64,000 nt of DNA from assembly GCA_000149265.1 (NCBI GenBank), contig CH003282.1, positions 220,446-284,445 on the forward strand, given 5' to 3'. Source of the DNA: Ciona savignyi (taxonomy: Eukaryota > Chordata > Ascidiacea > Phlebobranchia > Cionidae). The translations under genes were made by a program, and so were the position numbers. A model generated the notes under the pieces. The model ran no database searches, was not told the DNA's origin, and was given only the letters and a program-made list of their open reading frames with translations. This document shows, piece after piece, positions 1 to 12,300 of the stretch (position 1 is the stretch's first letter; each line of letters starts with the position of its first letter).

Positions 1-22
1 TTAATAAGTTAATAAACTTTCA

Positions 23-190
23 TCAAAATTTAATTAAAACAAGCTGTGATTCGAAAAAGTCTTCGTTGCATTTGGTAATTCTTCCATCACTATGCCGATT
101 GTCTCTCATGATTGTCTCCCGCGGTTTCCATGCTTTGGCCTCTGGATTAAGGTCAAGCGCGTCGTCCATTGTCTCGCAATATGACGTCAT
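23..190 (-). CDS. Probable first coding exon with PAM2-like motif (gene continues off the left edge, or 55-aa ORF)
   Basis: Seen: an ATG at 190 opens a 55-codon frame that stops at 23-25. Residues 13-22 read LNPEAKAWKP, which fits the PAM2 pattern LNPxAKx(F/W)xP that binds the MLLE domain of poly(A)-binding protein. A Trp in place of the usual Phe is known from LARP4-type PAM2w motifs, so a LARP4/4B-like protein is one candidate; PAIP2- or Tob-like proteins are others. A TATA-like TATAAAA lies on the same strand at about 298-304, some 110 bases upstream. No strong splice donor is visible before the stop, so the 3' end is unsettled: the frame may splice to an exon beyond the window or be a short ORF. 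The motif is short, so the family call is tentative. Confidence 0.4.
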   Translation of the reverse strand: MTSYCETMDDALDLNPEAKAWKPRETIMRDNRHSDGRITKCNEDFFESQLVLIKF

Positions 191-297
191 AAGCAGGACG
201 TTTGTTGCAGTGCTCACTGTGCGGTGTATGACGCGTCGAACGGCGCTGAGATATAAAAAGTTATTTTTTTTGCGTTTTTTCCAAGGTTAGGTGGTTG

Positions 298-304
298 TTT
301 TATA
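298..304 (-). promoter_or_regulatory. TATA-like element upstream of the PAM2-like ORF
   Basis: The minus strand reads TATAAAA here, about 110 bases upstream of the ATG at 190. That spacing suits a core promoter with a short 5' leader. This is motif evidence only. Confidence 0.3.
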
Positions 305-309
305 CACCA

Positions 310-3300
310 CAAATAGTAACTTTAAATAGTTATTGTTGCCAACTGATAACAGATTAGATTACTTAATTCAGGATTACAGTTCATAAAGCGTGCATATAAT
401 GTCAAGATAGTGGACTTTGAATCTTAGATAAAAGTACATTTAAAGGTGATTTTTAGGTTTTTTTAACAGGCATAAACATGTTTTTAAATATGTTTAACAT
501 TGTCAGACAGCAATGAACGCATCAGATTGTTTCACGTCATATCGATTGCCATGTCAGGACAAGGTCACTGTAGCCTATCTTGGTTGTTATACCTCAATAG
601 AAAATCTCGTTTTAATGAAATTAATTTATAGGAATCAGCAAACAATTTTATCTATTTGGTTAAATAATATATTAAAGATTTTCTCATTATATAATTATTA
701 TTAAATGATAATAGTACTGGTAAAAGTAGGAAGTTGTACAGGCTTGCGTCATTTTGTACCGATACATGTTGAGGCACGTTTGACTGCTTGATAATCCAGA
801 TCTTACAGTTGTCCATTACACGGGAAAATTTCTTTCAAATTGATTTGCACACTCAGCTTTGTTACTTTTGTGGTGTGTATGTATTTTTAAAAATATAATT
901 TATATATAGTTAGCGTTTTAAAGCCGACAAAATCTATTTCGAATTTACTTTTTTCGTCGCCTTTACCGGTTTGTCACGTTTGACAGAATTCTTTGACAAT
1001 TTTTTATTGGTTTCCGTAGCAAAAATAACTTTTGGGTAAAGTGTTAAGAGTAATTAATGTTTATAGGTGTACTTATGTCATGTATTAATCAACGGGAGAA
1101 AATGTTGAAATTCACAAGTTGGTTAGTGAAACGAGACATGAATTGCTACGGGGATTACCTGCGTACACATCGGGGCTGAGTCACGGGCTCGGCCGGAATT
1201 CGAGAGCTCGATTCCCGCCAACGCTCGCTGAATCTCGAGCACCGGGATTAGTTGAAGACCACTTCGTGTTGTTGCAGTTAATCCCTGTTGATGCAGCGCC
1301 TTTGTGAGTCAACGAGCGCTCCACATTGCGTTCCATTAGTGATATCGTTGTCTGGTTATTGTCAAACGGCCACTGGGACACTCTGACAACATTTAGATTC
1401 ATCTTGGGAGAATATACTACTGGGCTTCAGAAAATATCCAGGCATTTGCGATAAGATTGATGGAAATTGAGCGCCAACGCTGCAGGAAGCCGACAGACAG
1501 AATTCGGTGTTATTTTTCTCCCTTTGACCAGACATATGATCGATATTAAATATAAATGTCTTGACTAGTATACTCCTTTTTATAATCGCGCTATAATATT
1601 CGATAACGACGATGAGTAATGTCAGATAACTACAGGGAGTCTTTGAAGGAAAAACATCGTTTCTGACCTAATTTGGCGGCCGAGGGTTCAGCGACTACTT
1701 TTTATCGTCCGTAGACATAGAACAGATATTATTTCGAAAAGATAGATATGACTGCGTAGTGTGAACAGATATACAGGAATGTCACTGTTACTTTGACGTT
1801 TAATATTTTTTTGATATTTTTAATACTGGTGTTTATGCAGTTTGTTTGCAAGGTCGCCTTGAAATTGTACATGTATTTGAACAGGTCTATTTGGGTTTGA
1901 TTTTAAATTTACGTTTTGTGCCTGCTTCACGATCGCAGTCACCCCATTTAAAGTTTAAAATTTGTCGTCCACCAAATATCTCGAAATGTTGTTAGCTGCG
2001 CAGTCAAATAGTGCTTGGAGTTTTATGAACTGTAATAATAAAAGTGTGTATGTTAAATTGTAATAATTAAAACCAGCGGATGAAATTTTAATAACTTTTT
2101 ATTATAATCACGGTTCGAAAAGTGCGTATCCGTCGTCATTTCTGTTCAAATTTAACCGGGCTTAACAAAACAAAAGCAAAAAACAAAAAATCATTGCTAA
2201 GTCATATACGTCTATAACAACAAAAATCTTTATTGAATCTTAACAAAAATCCCCTTTAAAAATACAAATTTACTTCTATAGTCCGAAAAAGTAGAAATAT
2301 AGTCCGAAAAACTTAGTAAGAAATAAGGAAAGTGTCCACTAATAGGAAGCCGTGCTTGTTTAAATTTAACGCGTGGCTAAAAAGGGCTGTAGAATGGAGG
2401 CAAGAGTGAATTTCCTTCATTTTATTATCCAATTTCCCTCCTTCCCCCTTTTCCTTCTGGTTCCCAGCCTGTCTTTCGTTCCGCTGTCATGTGAAATTAG
2501 CTGGACAATGAAGCAGACGACAGTTTGATCGATGACCTCTGTATCAAAGTGCTGGTCATTAGTGCCAAAAATTGTTCGACCAAATCCGATGACCGCAGAA
2601 GAGGTAACTGTAAATATATCTCAAAACTCTCATTGTTTATGCGCTCCAGCCGATTTGCGGCAAACGGTCAAAAATAATAGTAATTACTCAGAATATACTT
2701 TAAGAAAATTAACAGCTTTTTTGTGTCTAGTTTTTTTTATAAAAATAGACTATGTTTATCGGAAGAACTTCCTTCGACATTTGTAATAAAAGCTCTAATT
2801 ATACTTCCATATTGTATACAAAAAGCTGTAAAACTACCGCAAAGTACAGAATGTTTTAAATATAAGTTGAAAAGTATATAAATGAAAAAAAAATGTAAAA
2901 GAAGCAAATGGTAAAATAGGAGAGAATGAATGCTGCTGGATTCGGTAAAGGTAAAGGCGTTAACGTTGGGAACTTAAAAATGGCTTCAGCAAAGGATGTT
3001 AGGGTTCGTGTTTCAGATTTTTACTTTGTTCTCCGTTTTAAATCGAGTCGGTACAATTCGCGATAATCCTTAAAGAACAGAAGATTATACTCTTTATTAT
3101 TTCCTCGAAACTCATCTTGATTAATTGCATTGAGTTCAGGGCGTGGTTGATCAGGAATGGTGGAAAAAAAGAATAGGGGAAATATACCGTATTTGCTTAT
3201 ATTTTCCTTCAAACTATTTGTGTTTTATTCTCTTTGTGCGATTTTTACACAAGTTTATAAATAGAAACGGATAGGGATTCTTTTTCCAGCAGACAAATTT

Positions 3301-6285
3301 CCGCGCGAACCGATGTGAGAGGAAGCCCAGTCTAAATCCCTTAATCTACCCAAGCCACTTTATAACTGTGAATCAGCGCGTTTGTGAGCGCCGCTCGCTA
3401 TGACGTCATAATCGAATCGCGGCGCACACTCGACAGCAGTCGAATGTAGGGGTCTCGGGTGTAAGACGGATCACCTTAAAACGGGGTCGCGATGAAAAGG
3501 GTTAGGGGTAAGAAAGGTTACAACTATTGTGAATCGACAATGCGGATTGTTGCAAAGACAAGCAGCTCGTTTTGAAAGATGCGAATTACGTAATGTTGTT
3601 GACGCGGGTCCTTTTGAACATTGATAACAGCAGAAATGCTTACTTGCTCAGAAGCGTGTTTATGTAGTTGCTTTGAACAGTGAAGAAAGTACCTTATTAA
3701 GCCAGACGTTATGTGTGTTGGTATTAAAAATATATAAAAGCTCGGTCAGACCCATAGCTTCCATGGTAGTTGGGAGTAGTGTCGCATTTCTAAATTCAAA
3801 CTTTCAACTAATGTGAGAATTTGTATGTAATTGAGGAGAGACATATTAGCAATATTCATTTGAATATAGCTGGTGCAAATATTCTTCATATTTAAAAAGT
3901 TCATGTGAAGTTAGATTTAAGATTATTTCGTCAGTTTAGATTTTAAATCAGTCGGTCTACAGTGGTCAACCCATTAGGTCGAGGGGTTAGTGGTTAGTAA
4001 ATGTTTTCCCATTCCCTAAGTTTTAAACTCAACGATTTAAGTATGGGTCGTATATAATATAAACTTCATAGTTATACATTTCTTCATTTGAATATTTCCC
4101 ATCTACAATTAACCATGTGATGTTATGATTGTTGTATTTTAATTAACTTTGTAGTTACATGAAACTGTTTTGTTGGTTGAACTTGCCCCGCCACTGCTGC
4201 CTTGTTGTATCTGTTTCAAATGCCGCGTGTAATCGGATTCTGTAGTTGTTTGTGATTCTTGTGGGAGTGTGTCAAGATGTTTCTTGAGGGTTTGATCGAC
4301 CCCTGCAAAGAATTACCTGTTTTTTTCTGGAGATTGAAACATTCTGAATGCAAAGTTTCGCTGGGCGCCCGTTAGTCAATTTAAAATACTTTAGTACAAA
4401 ACAGTGGTTTCATTTTGTTTTTGCTTTTTCGTTATAATAGGTATATAAATGATTATTAAATATTATAGAAAAATAAAAATGGAGAAACTGTAGTACATGT
4501 ATTTAAAATATGCTTTATTTAGTATAGGTAAAAAATAACTGAAAATACTTTCCAAGCAGAAGTGGTATATTGCGTGTTGAATTAGACGAATTGAAATCAT
4601 TTGTTATTATCATAGTATGATACGAATATGACGATCTTATTTTGCTGAAGTAAAATTTACTAGCAGCTAGCAGGCTATAGAAAATAATTATCCGTGTTGC
4701 AGTTTTAATTTGCTGAATTGTCACTTGGAATAAACGCGCTGCTGGAATCAGCAAAATCTTTCGAATCGCGCCAAAGCGTTATAAGCATGATGGATATGTT
4801 AGGTTGGTGTGAAATAAATATCAGTCTGTGGATGTTTTGATCAATTGTTCCACATAGTAGTGTTTGTTATGTTCGCAATGTCAGTATTCGGTTGGATAAT
4901 CGCGTACCACGTGACTCCGACTGTCTGTAGTTCAAAAACATTTAATTCCCACCGCGGTTGGTAATGTTTGACTTGACTAAGCCTTCCTGCCGCTCGGGTA
5001 CGTGTGAAGATTAAACGACTTTGAACGTGCGAATTCCCTTGGCGCGGCTTCGATTTCAAGCCATTGGAATTAGGTTAGAGGCGGCGATTTAGCTCGGCTG
5101 GTAGTACCCTGGTACAACGTCGAGGGAGTCTCAAATTTATTAATGGAATTACATCAGCTACGATAAAAGGCTACTTATCGCCAAGCGGTAATAATTGATG
5201 TAATATTTACTAACTTTCCATTAAGGCGTTCCAACATACTTCTCATTTTAAGCCCCACTACTATTTGTTTTGTGGTTCCTTTTGGCAAACCTCGTGATTT
5301 TAGCTAAAAAATCTTTAAAAGAATATAATCTAATTAAAACTATTAAATCTCACGGGAAGCTACTTATATTTCAATAAACATTGTATTGTTTGCGTGAAAT
5401 TGTCAGGTCGCGAAAAAGAAAAAAAATTACCCCAATTTTGAATAATTTTCCCCGAGGTCTACATTCTGGCCCAACCGATATCAGATTGAGAGCGCATTAA
5501 CAAGGAATTAAGACCGAAGGCGCCTCCACGTATCTCCATTTTCGATAATCAATGCAGTAGACAATAACCTCTGATCTTTCGCACTGAGAATCGCGTCTTT
5601 CAAATCGATCCGCAATTCTAGAACGCCACCCATTGTTCTCGGTCACGTGACGGCACTGGGTCACTGCTTCGGTCGATTAATCGAGCGATAATGTTGCAAA
5701 AACTTGACAACTATTCACAAAGTGAAGTTTAAATCACGCTCAGTCACAACTTCACTTAGCGTAATCAATGTCATGGACCGAAACGCATGTAAGAGCAGGC
5801 AGAAGTTTAGCCATTTTGAGTAAAATAATAAAACCTGCGATTGACTAATTGCAATATTTAAATCCAGTGTATGGGTAACAGAAATCCAATAGTCTAGTAC
5901 AGTGATCTAAATTATCCTTCGGTAGTTGTTATGACACGCTCTCTGCGAATATTAATTGAAAATCCCTCTGTTTTGAAAATATAAAAACAACAGTCTATTA
6001 AAGCGTGTGCGCTTATTTCACATGTCAAAACTAAATCTACTGATCAAACCACGATTCCTTGTAAGGTTCCATTGTGGAAAGTGTGAGTTAGGGAAATGTC
6101 AATTATCTAGAGGTGCAAATATGTAAACATGATCAAACCGACATGCTTATCACCTTTGTATTTGAATATGGACGCCCTGCGCGTGTCACGGCGTTCTAAA
6201 CCAGCGGCGAACGTTTGCTTTAAAGCAGTCACCGCGGGACCTTTAATCTAGCTTATTTTCAGCAGGTAAAAGTTAGCTGTCGTTT
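310..6285. other. Non-coding spacer between the left-edge gene and cadherin; putative regulatory islands
   Basis: No convincing exon was found on either strand. Two GC-richer islands stand out from the AT-rich background. The first, about 1120-1320, carries three GGATTA/TAATCC sites. The second, about 3300-3500, carries the palindrome ATGACGTCAT at 3400-3409. A tRNA-like box A occurs near 5082. The islands could be enhancers of the cadherin gene or of the left-edge gene; this is inference. Confidence 0.5.
1152..1284. promoter_or_regulatory. Cluster of three GGATTA (K50 homeodomain, Otx/Gsc-type) sites
   Basis: GGATTA occurs at 1152-1157 and 1245-1250, and its complement TAATCC at 1279-1284, inside a locally GC-rich block. 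Otx and Goosecoid class homeodomains bind this hexamer. Three sites within 133 bases is more than expected by chance, but function is unproven. Confidence 0.3.
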
Positions 6286-6290
6286 TTGTA

Positions 6291-6298
6291 TATAAAAG
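6291..6298 (+). promoter_or_regulatory. TATA box of the cadherin gene
   Basis: TATAAAAG lies 47 bases before the cadherin ATG at 6345. This predicts transcription starting near 6316-6325 and a leader of only about 25 bases. Motif and spacing are the evidence. Confidence 0.55.
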
Positions 6299-6344
6299 TG
6301 TTGGTTGTGTTCTTCAAGAATCCTGTACGACCTGACAAGCCAAG

Positions 6345-9300
6345 ATGAAAACACTTGTTTTGCTCACATTTATTTCGTCGATTGCAAATGCGATCACCAC
6401 AATACCAGTCGATGTACCGAAGGACGCAATGCCTGGAACTGTGATAGCGAAACTACCGCTTTCGTTTACGAATTTAAAGTTCGTTCAAAAGGACGATCGA
6501 GTGTTGTTAAAGATCGGCAAGGAAGCGGATGGATATGTTTTAAAGCTAAAAGCTCATGCGTCGAAGCTACGCACAAACACAGTGCTGTTGAAATACCGCC
6601 TTTCTGGCGCCGATGAAAACAAGATCATCAAACTGAAGTTTAATTTCGAGTTGTCGACACAGGAACACAACAATATTTACCGAGTTGATGAACTTTATAA
6701 AAGAATTGTCGCATTACGATCTGGCTCTAAAAAGTCAAAAGTGCTGAGTCGGCAAAAACGTTGGGAATTCAATTCATATTCGGTGTCGGAGAACAGAGAA
6801 GACCAGTTGATTGCAAGGGTAAGGAGTGAGCTATATTATTTTAACCAATAAGTTTCTTTCCCTTTTCTATGCTTTTACCACTGTCTGGTTTCACACACGC
6901 GCTCGCAGACGGCGGACAGTTGGTTTGTTTCTTATATACTGACTCCGTATACACTTAGTATAAAGAATCAATTCCCTATTCGCCTGCTTGCGAGAGTGGA
7001 ACCAAACTGTGGGATTAGCACCGGAACCTTACGAGTTATTACCCCGCATAAGGAATCGGGAATACTCGTGTGTGCATTTATTGACATTTTAAATAGGAGC
7101 AATTTGCCCTTTAAGCATTTGTGCTAACTTCATATTTCCCCATTTCAGCTACGGTCATCATACGACAATTACACCGGTACAGTTATCTACAGTATATCGG
7201 GTCGAGGCGCCGATTCCTTGTTCCAAATCGAACCTCTCAGCGGCCACCTTTTCCTTAAGCAGAAACTCGATCGGGAAATGCAGAGCTCTTACAAGTTAAA
7301 CGTGAGTAAATTTCACTTTCAAAAGAAGTTATAATAGTGGTGGGAAAATAACACACCCAGTTGTCAGATTGACTCGTATCCACTGTCGGGTTTGGTTACC
7401 AGATATATTGTAGTGTGTTTAATGCAATAGTATGAGTCATTTGCACAGTTTTTGAGCTTTACCGGCGACTTGGTAACCAGCTAAATCTGACAAAATAGTG
7501 ATTGTGTATTGCTAACTAACCATATATGCGCTAAAAAGTTTTTATTTTTATATTTTGTTTTACATTTAAAAGGAAACGTTGTACAACTGCTTAGTTGCAT
7601 TGGATTGATTTGCCTATTCAGTGGACTGCTTTTTTCGGCCGTAAAAGTGCAATCCAATTACAACCGTTTCTGGTTAACTTGTCATTGTCCTAATTCAGTC
7701 ATTAAGTACTGGGAACTCTCTGATTGCATTTCGCTGTAAATGTAATCAATTTACGCATTTTTAGTTTATGAGTAGCGATCTATATTTTGAAAGACTTGAC
7801 TGTTGTGAATACTGATAAAGATTATATTAGCCTTCTACTCTTGGGAAGTATGCTCCACGATTGATTAGCGGTCTGTTCATGTATATATCCTTGCGTTCAC
7901 TTCAGCGTGGGATATTGGGTTTTCCGAAATTAATTTCCAATTTCACGTAGTGAGCATTCGACGTGCACAGCAGGCGACTGAGAGCCGATATAACCAGGTT
8001 TAACGCTGTGTGTATTTTACTCTCGGGTATTCTGGGTATTATTTTACTCTTGGGCATTTTGCAAGTGCATTTTCCCAGTGTTCAGCATCGACCTCGAATG
8101 TCATAACCATCGGTAATTACACTGGACTTGATTACAAATGCAATTTTGAAAGGATTTGTCTTGCAATAATCGATTCTACCAGATCTGTTTAATCTTAAGC
8201 CGTCCATACTTTGTACTTGACACATCTGCGTGGCGATAAACTCGACTTAACCTCATCAAAGTATTAAAACGACACTAATCCGGGATTTATAGCACGTCTT
8301 TACCCCTGCCTATCGCAAAAATCTGCTCGGCATTGGTATACACGTCGTAATTAAAATGTAATGCTCAAAATTAAAAAGTGGTATATTGAAAGTTTTGTCA
8401 GACTGGGCGTTTTATTCGTTATTGGTGGCATGTTTTAATATGTCGATTGTCGACCCACTGGAAACTAACTCAACAAATTTGTGTTCACTGTAGAAACGAC
8501 CATCGTTGGTTCAAATAAATTGTTATATTAATTATCGTACCCATTAGTTAGGTTAGCTAAAGACACTTTTCTTTAATTTCTTTATGGAGAAATGTGTTTA
8601 AAACTTTTTAGATAATAGATAATGGTAACAATCCTTAAATCAGCATTCTGTTTAGGTTGACACTTGTAGGCATATCGGTGGATGTCGGGCAAAAGTAACA
8701 CAAAGACCATATCCGACCCAACAGTATTTCTTAACATACAATATTTACCTCCGCTAGGTGTCAGCACACGACGGCAACGGGGTCCCACTCGAACCAGCGA
8801 GTGAAATTACGATCGACGTGTTGGATGAAAACGACAACCCTCCAGAGTTTGCACCCGGCCCGCACCACGCTAGGGTCAAGGAAAGATCGCCCAGCGGTAA
8901 GTTGGCACGAATTTAATATTCCTTTTGCGTCAGTGATGAAAATTACACACATCTCCCCTTCAAATAGTTTATCACCGGATACAAGCTGCCAAAACACGAC
9001 ACTGGACTGTACACATAGGTTTAAACTACTGCGCCAAATAAGTTTGTATAGTATTTGCTTTTGCCAATATTTAAACATGGCCAGTACTTGCGTTGGTAGT
9101 AACACCCCTTGACGACTTGATTCAATAACAGGTAGTAAAGTATGCATGTTTAGAAGGATACATTAAATTTTAAATTCTAACCGGGACGTGAAATAGACAA
9201 TTTCAAAACAAGATGTTTAAGTGTAATAATTATTATTAATAAAACGACATAGTAAACGACATAATTTATTTCATGTGACGTCATTTTTACAGGTACCAAG

Positions 9301-12300
9301 GTCGCTGACGTCATAGCACGTGACGCGGACGACCCGCAGCAGCCGTACGGCCAGATTCGCTACTCCCTGCTCCCGTCACCAGGTGACGCTACCAACAAGT
9401 TTATGATCCACCACGAGAGGGGGACGGTGAGCACGATCACTTCGAATCTGGACAGAGAAGAGAGCGCCACCTATGAACTAGTTATTCAGGTAACTATTGA
9501 TTTATATTCGTTTTTTTTTTTTATATAGCACAAGCATGGCTCCACACACAGTATATCCCGAAGGACATATATTTGTTTCTTTATATAACAGCTTTAAAAA
9601 TTGAACTTCTGTCGGTTTGCGCAAGCGTGTGTGTAAATACAGCGTGGTAGACAAAGATGTGATGGCAAAAGCATAACACCTTCATATTTTATCCCACGGG
9701 AAAACACACCAAATCACAAATTCCCGCTGTCTGCATCGGGTCATGAAATAGCAAAATCCCAATAATCCTACCAGCAGACTCTCTCCACAGCAAAACCCGC
9801 ATCAACTAATTAACATATTGACAGGCGAGGGACGATCCAAACGCTCGACTCAGTTTCTCCGCCACCACCACACTCACAATCTCAGTTATCGACGTGAATG
9901 ACAGTCCACCGGTATTCGTCAACGAGCCATACAAGCCAATTATTGCCGAGGATGCCAGTAAGTAGATAAGTTTGAGAGTGAAGTTTAAAATACCCGAACT
10001 AAAGATTGTACCAGGACGTGAAATGTGGCTTAGTTTGTTTATTGACAAAGTTTGTTTAAACATAGTTATACTGTGACCGCTATTTTGAATGGTCCAAAAC
10101 CCCCTCAGAATCAAAGGGAACTTATAATAATAAATTTATTTTACTTCGGCAGAAATCGGATCCGAAATTGTCCGACTTTCGACCACGGATGCTGACGTAG
10201 GTGAAAACGCACAAAGTATTTACGTCATCGAGGACGGAGATGACTCAGCAATGTTTAGCATAGAGGCTATCGATAACTTGGGAGTTCTTAAAGTCAAAAA
10301 GGTGAGCTACCAACCGTAATAGCCAACATTGTATATAGCTGAATTGCACATTCGGCCAGATATAGTTTTATTAGCAAATTCGATTTTCCTCACGCAAAAT
10401 TTTTAGACTTTTTTTTCAATACTGTCCGTTTTTCAAAAGATATAAGGTATATATAATTTTCGTATTTTTTTTTAAATCGGCACTGGTTAAGGTGTTTTTA
10501 CTTATTAAAATCCATTCCCGAGTAGTATAACATGTAAGTTGGATGTAAAAAAACAAAAGTTGGACCAAAATGGCTTACCGGTCCTCGGTTTAAACACAGA
10601 ACCATTAAGTTCTTTGCTGGATCCGTTTTTTTGTGCCATTTGTTTTAAGCTAGCGGCGCTAACCGTTCGGCCACACAACCGCTCAGCAAAAAACGGCGAA
10701 AAAAGTTTCTCGAATTTTCAACGCCCCCTGTCAACCCACAGAGATTGGACTACGAAACCGCCCCCGACCACAAGTACAGCGTCAGGGTTCGTGCAAGAAA
10801 CACCCATCCAGACCCCAACCTCGCCTACCTCGGTTCAATGGACGACGTCACTGATGTCGTCATCACTGTGACCGACGTCAACGAACCGCCAGAGTTCACG
10901 GAGGTCAATTACGAATTCTCAGGTAAGGTCTTTTAATAATTTAAAGATAGTGTCCCTGTGTATAAGAAGTATATAAAACTTTTAATTCTAACTATTTATT
11001 ATACCTTTTGTGACAAATTGATATATTAGGCACGAAAATTTGCAAAACAAATACTGTGTCAGCGTTGACCAAAGTCCAGATTTTGACTTCGAAGATCTGC
11101 GTTGCAACTTTTTTTATTTCTAATCTTTCCTCGTTTTTCAGTTCGGGAAGACGCTATCCGGGGATTCCCCATTCGAGCAGTGACCGCGATTGACCCGGAA
11201 GGCGACGCGTTCAGGTGAGTTGAGTTCATCTTCGGCTCAATAAAAAATCGGAAATCTGGTTTTTAACCTTCTCCCTCTCCTTGCAGCTACTTCCTGAGAG
11301 ACGAAAGCAAGCGATTCGCGATTGACGCCGTTTCCGGGATGATCTCGGTCGCTGGTGAACTCGACCGCGAACTGCAGGCAACATATGACGTCACAGTGTA
11401 CGCCGGGTCGCCAGGTGAGTTTCCAAACATTCCGTCGCGATGTGTCGGTTGTCAAACGGAAGGTGGCGCATTCGGGAACTACCACCTTCCTTTTGCTTGA
11501 TCGACTACCTAAATCTGTGCACCAACAGCTGTTTTCGTTCTTTCTAAGTTATTGTTTTAACACTCTACTGGTAAACATTAAAATAATTAAATACTAAAAA
11601 TAATTTTCGAATGCTAAAACAACACAGTTTAAGTATTTAAAACCACATTGTTTAAAAACCCTCAATATATCGTTTAGAAAATGCGGTTGCAACCTTGATA
11701 ATACGGTTGGTTCTCTTACATTACCAATAAAAGAATCCGTTTACTGTGTTCTACAAGCTCTCTTGTAATGAAACAATTACTGGTTTTACAACCAGAACAT
11801 TTTGTATTGTAAAAATAGCCCGGGAATTTAAACGCATTTCTTCTCAGGCGATTTGGATTTCCGAAGCACCGCTCGTGTTACCATCTCGATAAGCGATGTG
11901 AACGACAACCCGCCGCATCCGCTAGATGGTGACAAAGTGCAAGTGGTACTATGCGATAATCAGCACGAAAAGGGACAGGTAAGGTGTATGACGTACTCAG
12001 CGGTCTTATAGACGCTGAAAAACTTATTAACATTTGCGAAGTGTTATTGGGGGTTGCAGTAAATAAGCTTACGTATTTATCTGCTTAAATCAAATTATCA
12101 CGAAATTCATCTTAAAGAAAAAACTCGACCGCAACCTTTGAAATACACTTGGCCTATATAGGAATAACTAATAACACATAGTGGTAATAAGCCCATTGTA
12201 ATAAAAAATACTTAATCGATTAGCTACTGTCTGTTGTCGATCCTTTTTCTTTCTGATGTCCGACAAATTACCGCGACTTACTATCGTGTGGCTCGAATGG

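Noticed and set aside
3021..3212. 63-codon minus-strand frame in the spacer
   Set aside because: No acceptor/donor pair, composition biased by AT-rich DNA, no recognisable motif.
5082..5150. tRNA-like start (GCGGCGATTTAGCTCGGCTGGTAG)
   Set aside because: Box A-like only; no box B GGTTCRA at the right distance and no cloverleaf closes, so it is at best a tRNA relic.
8761..9147. 128-codon minus-strand frame over cadherin exon 3
   Set aside because: Antisense shadow of the exon carrying the DENDNPPEF cadherin motif.
9270..9320. Repeated TGACGTCA-like sites near a cadherin exon
   Set aside because: One is intronic beside the acceptor and the other lies in codons for ADV; GACGTC is frequent in this gene's codons, so a regulatory reading is not supported.
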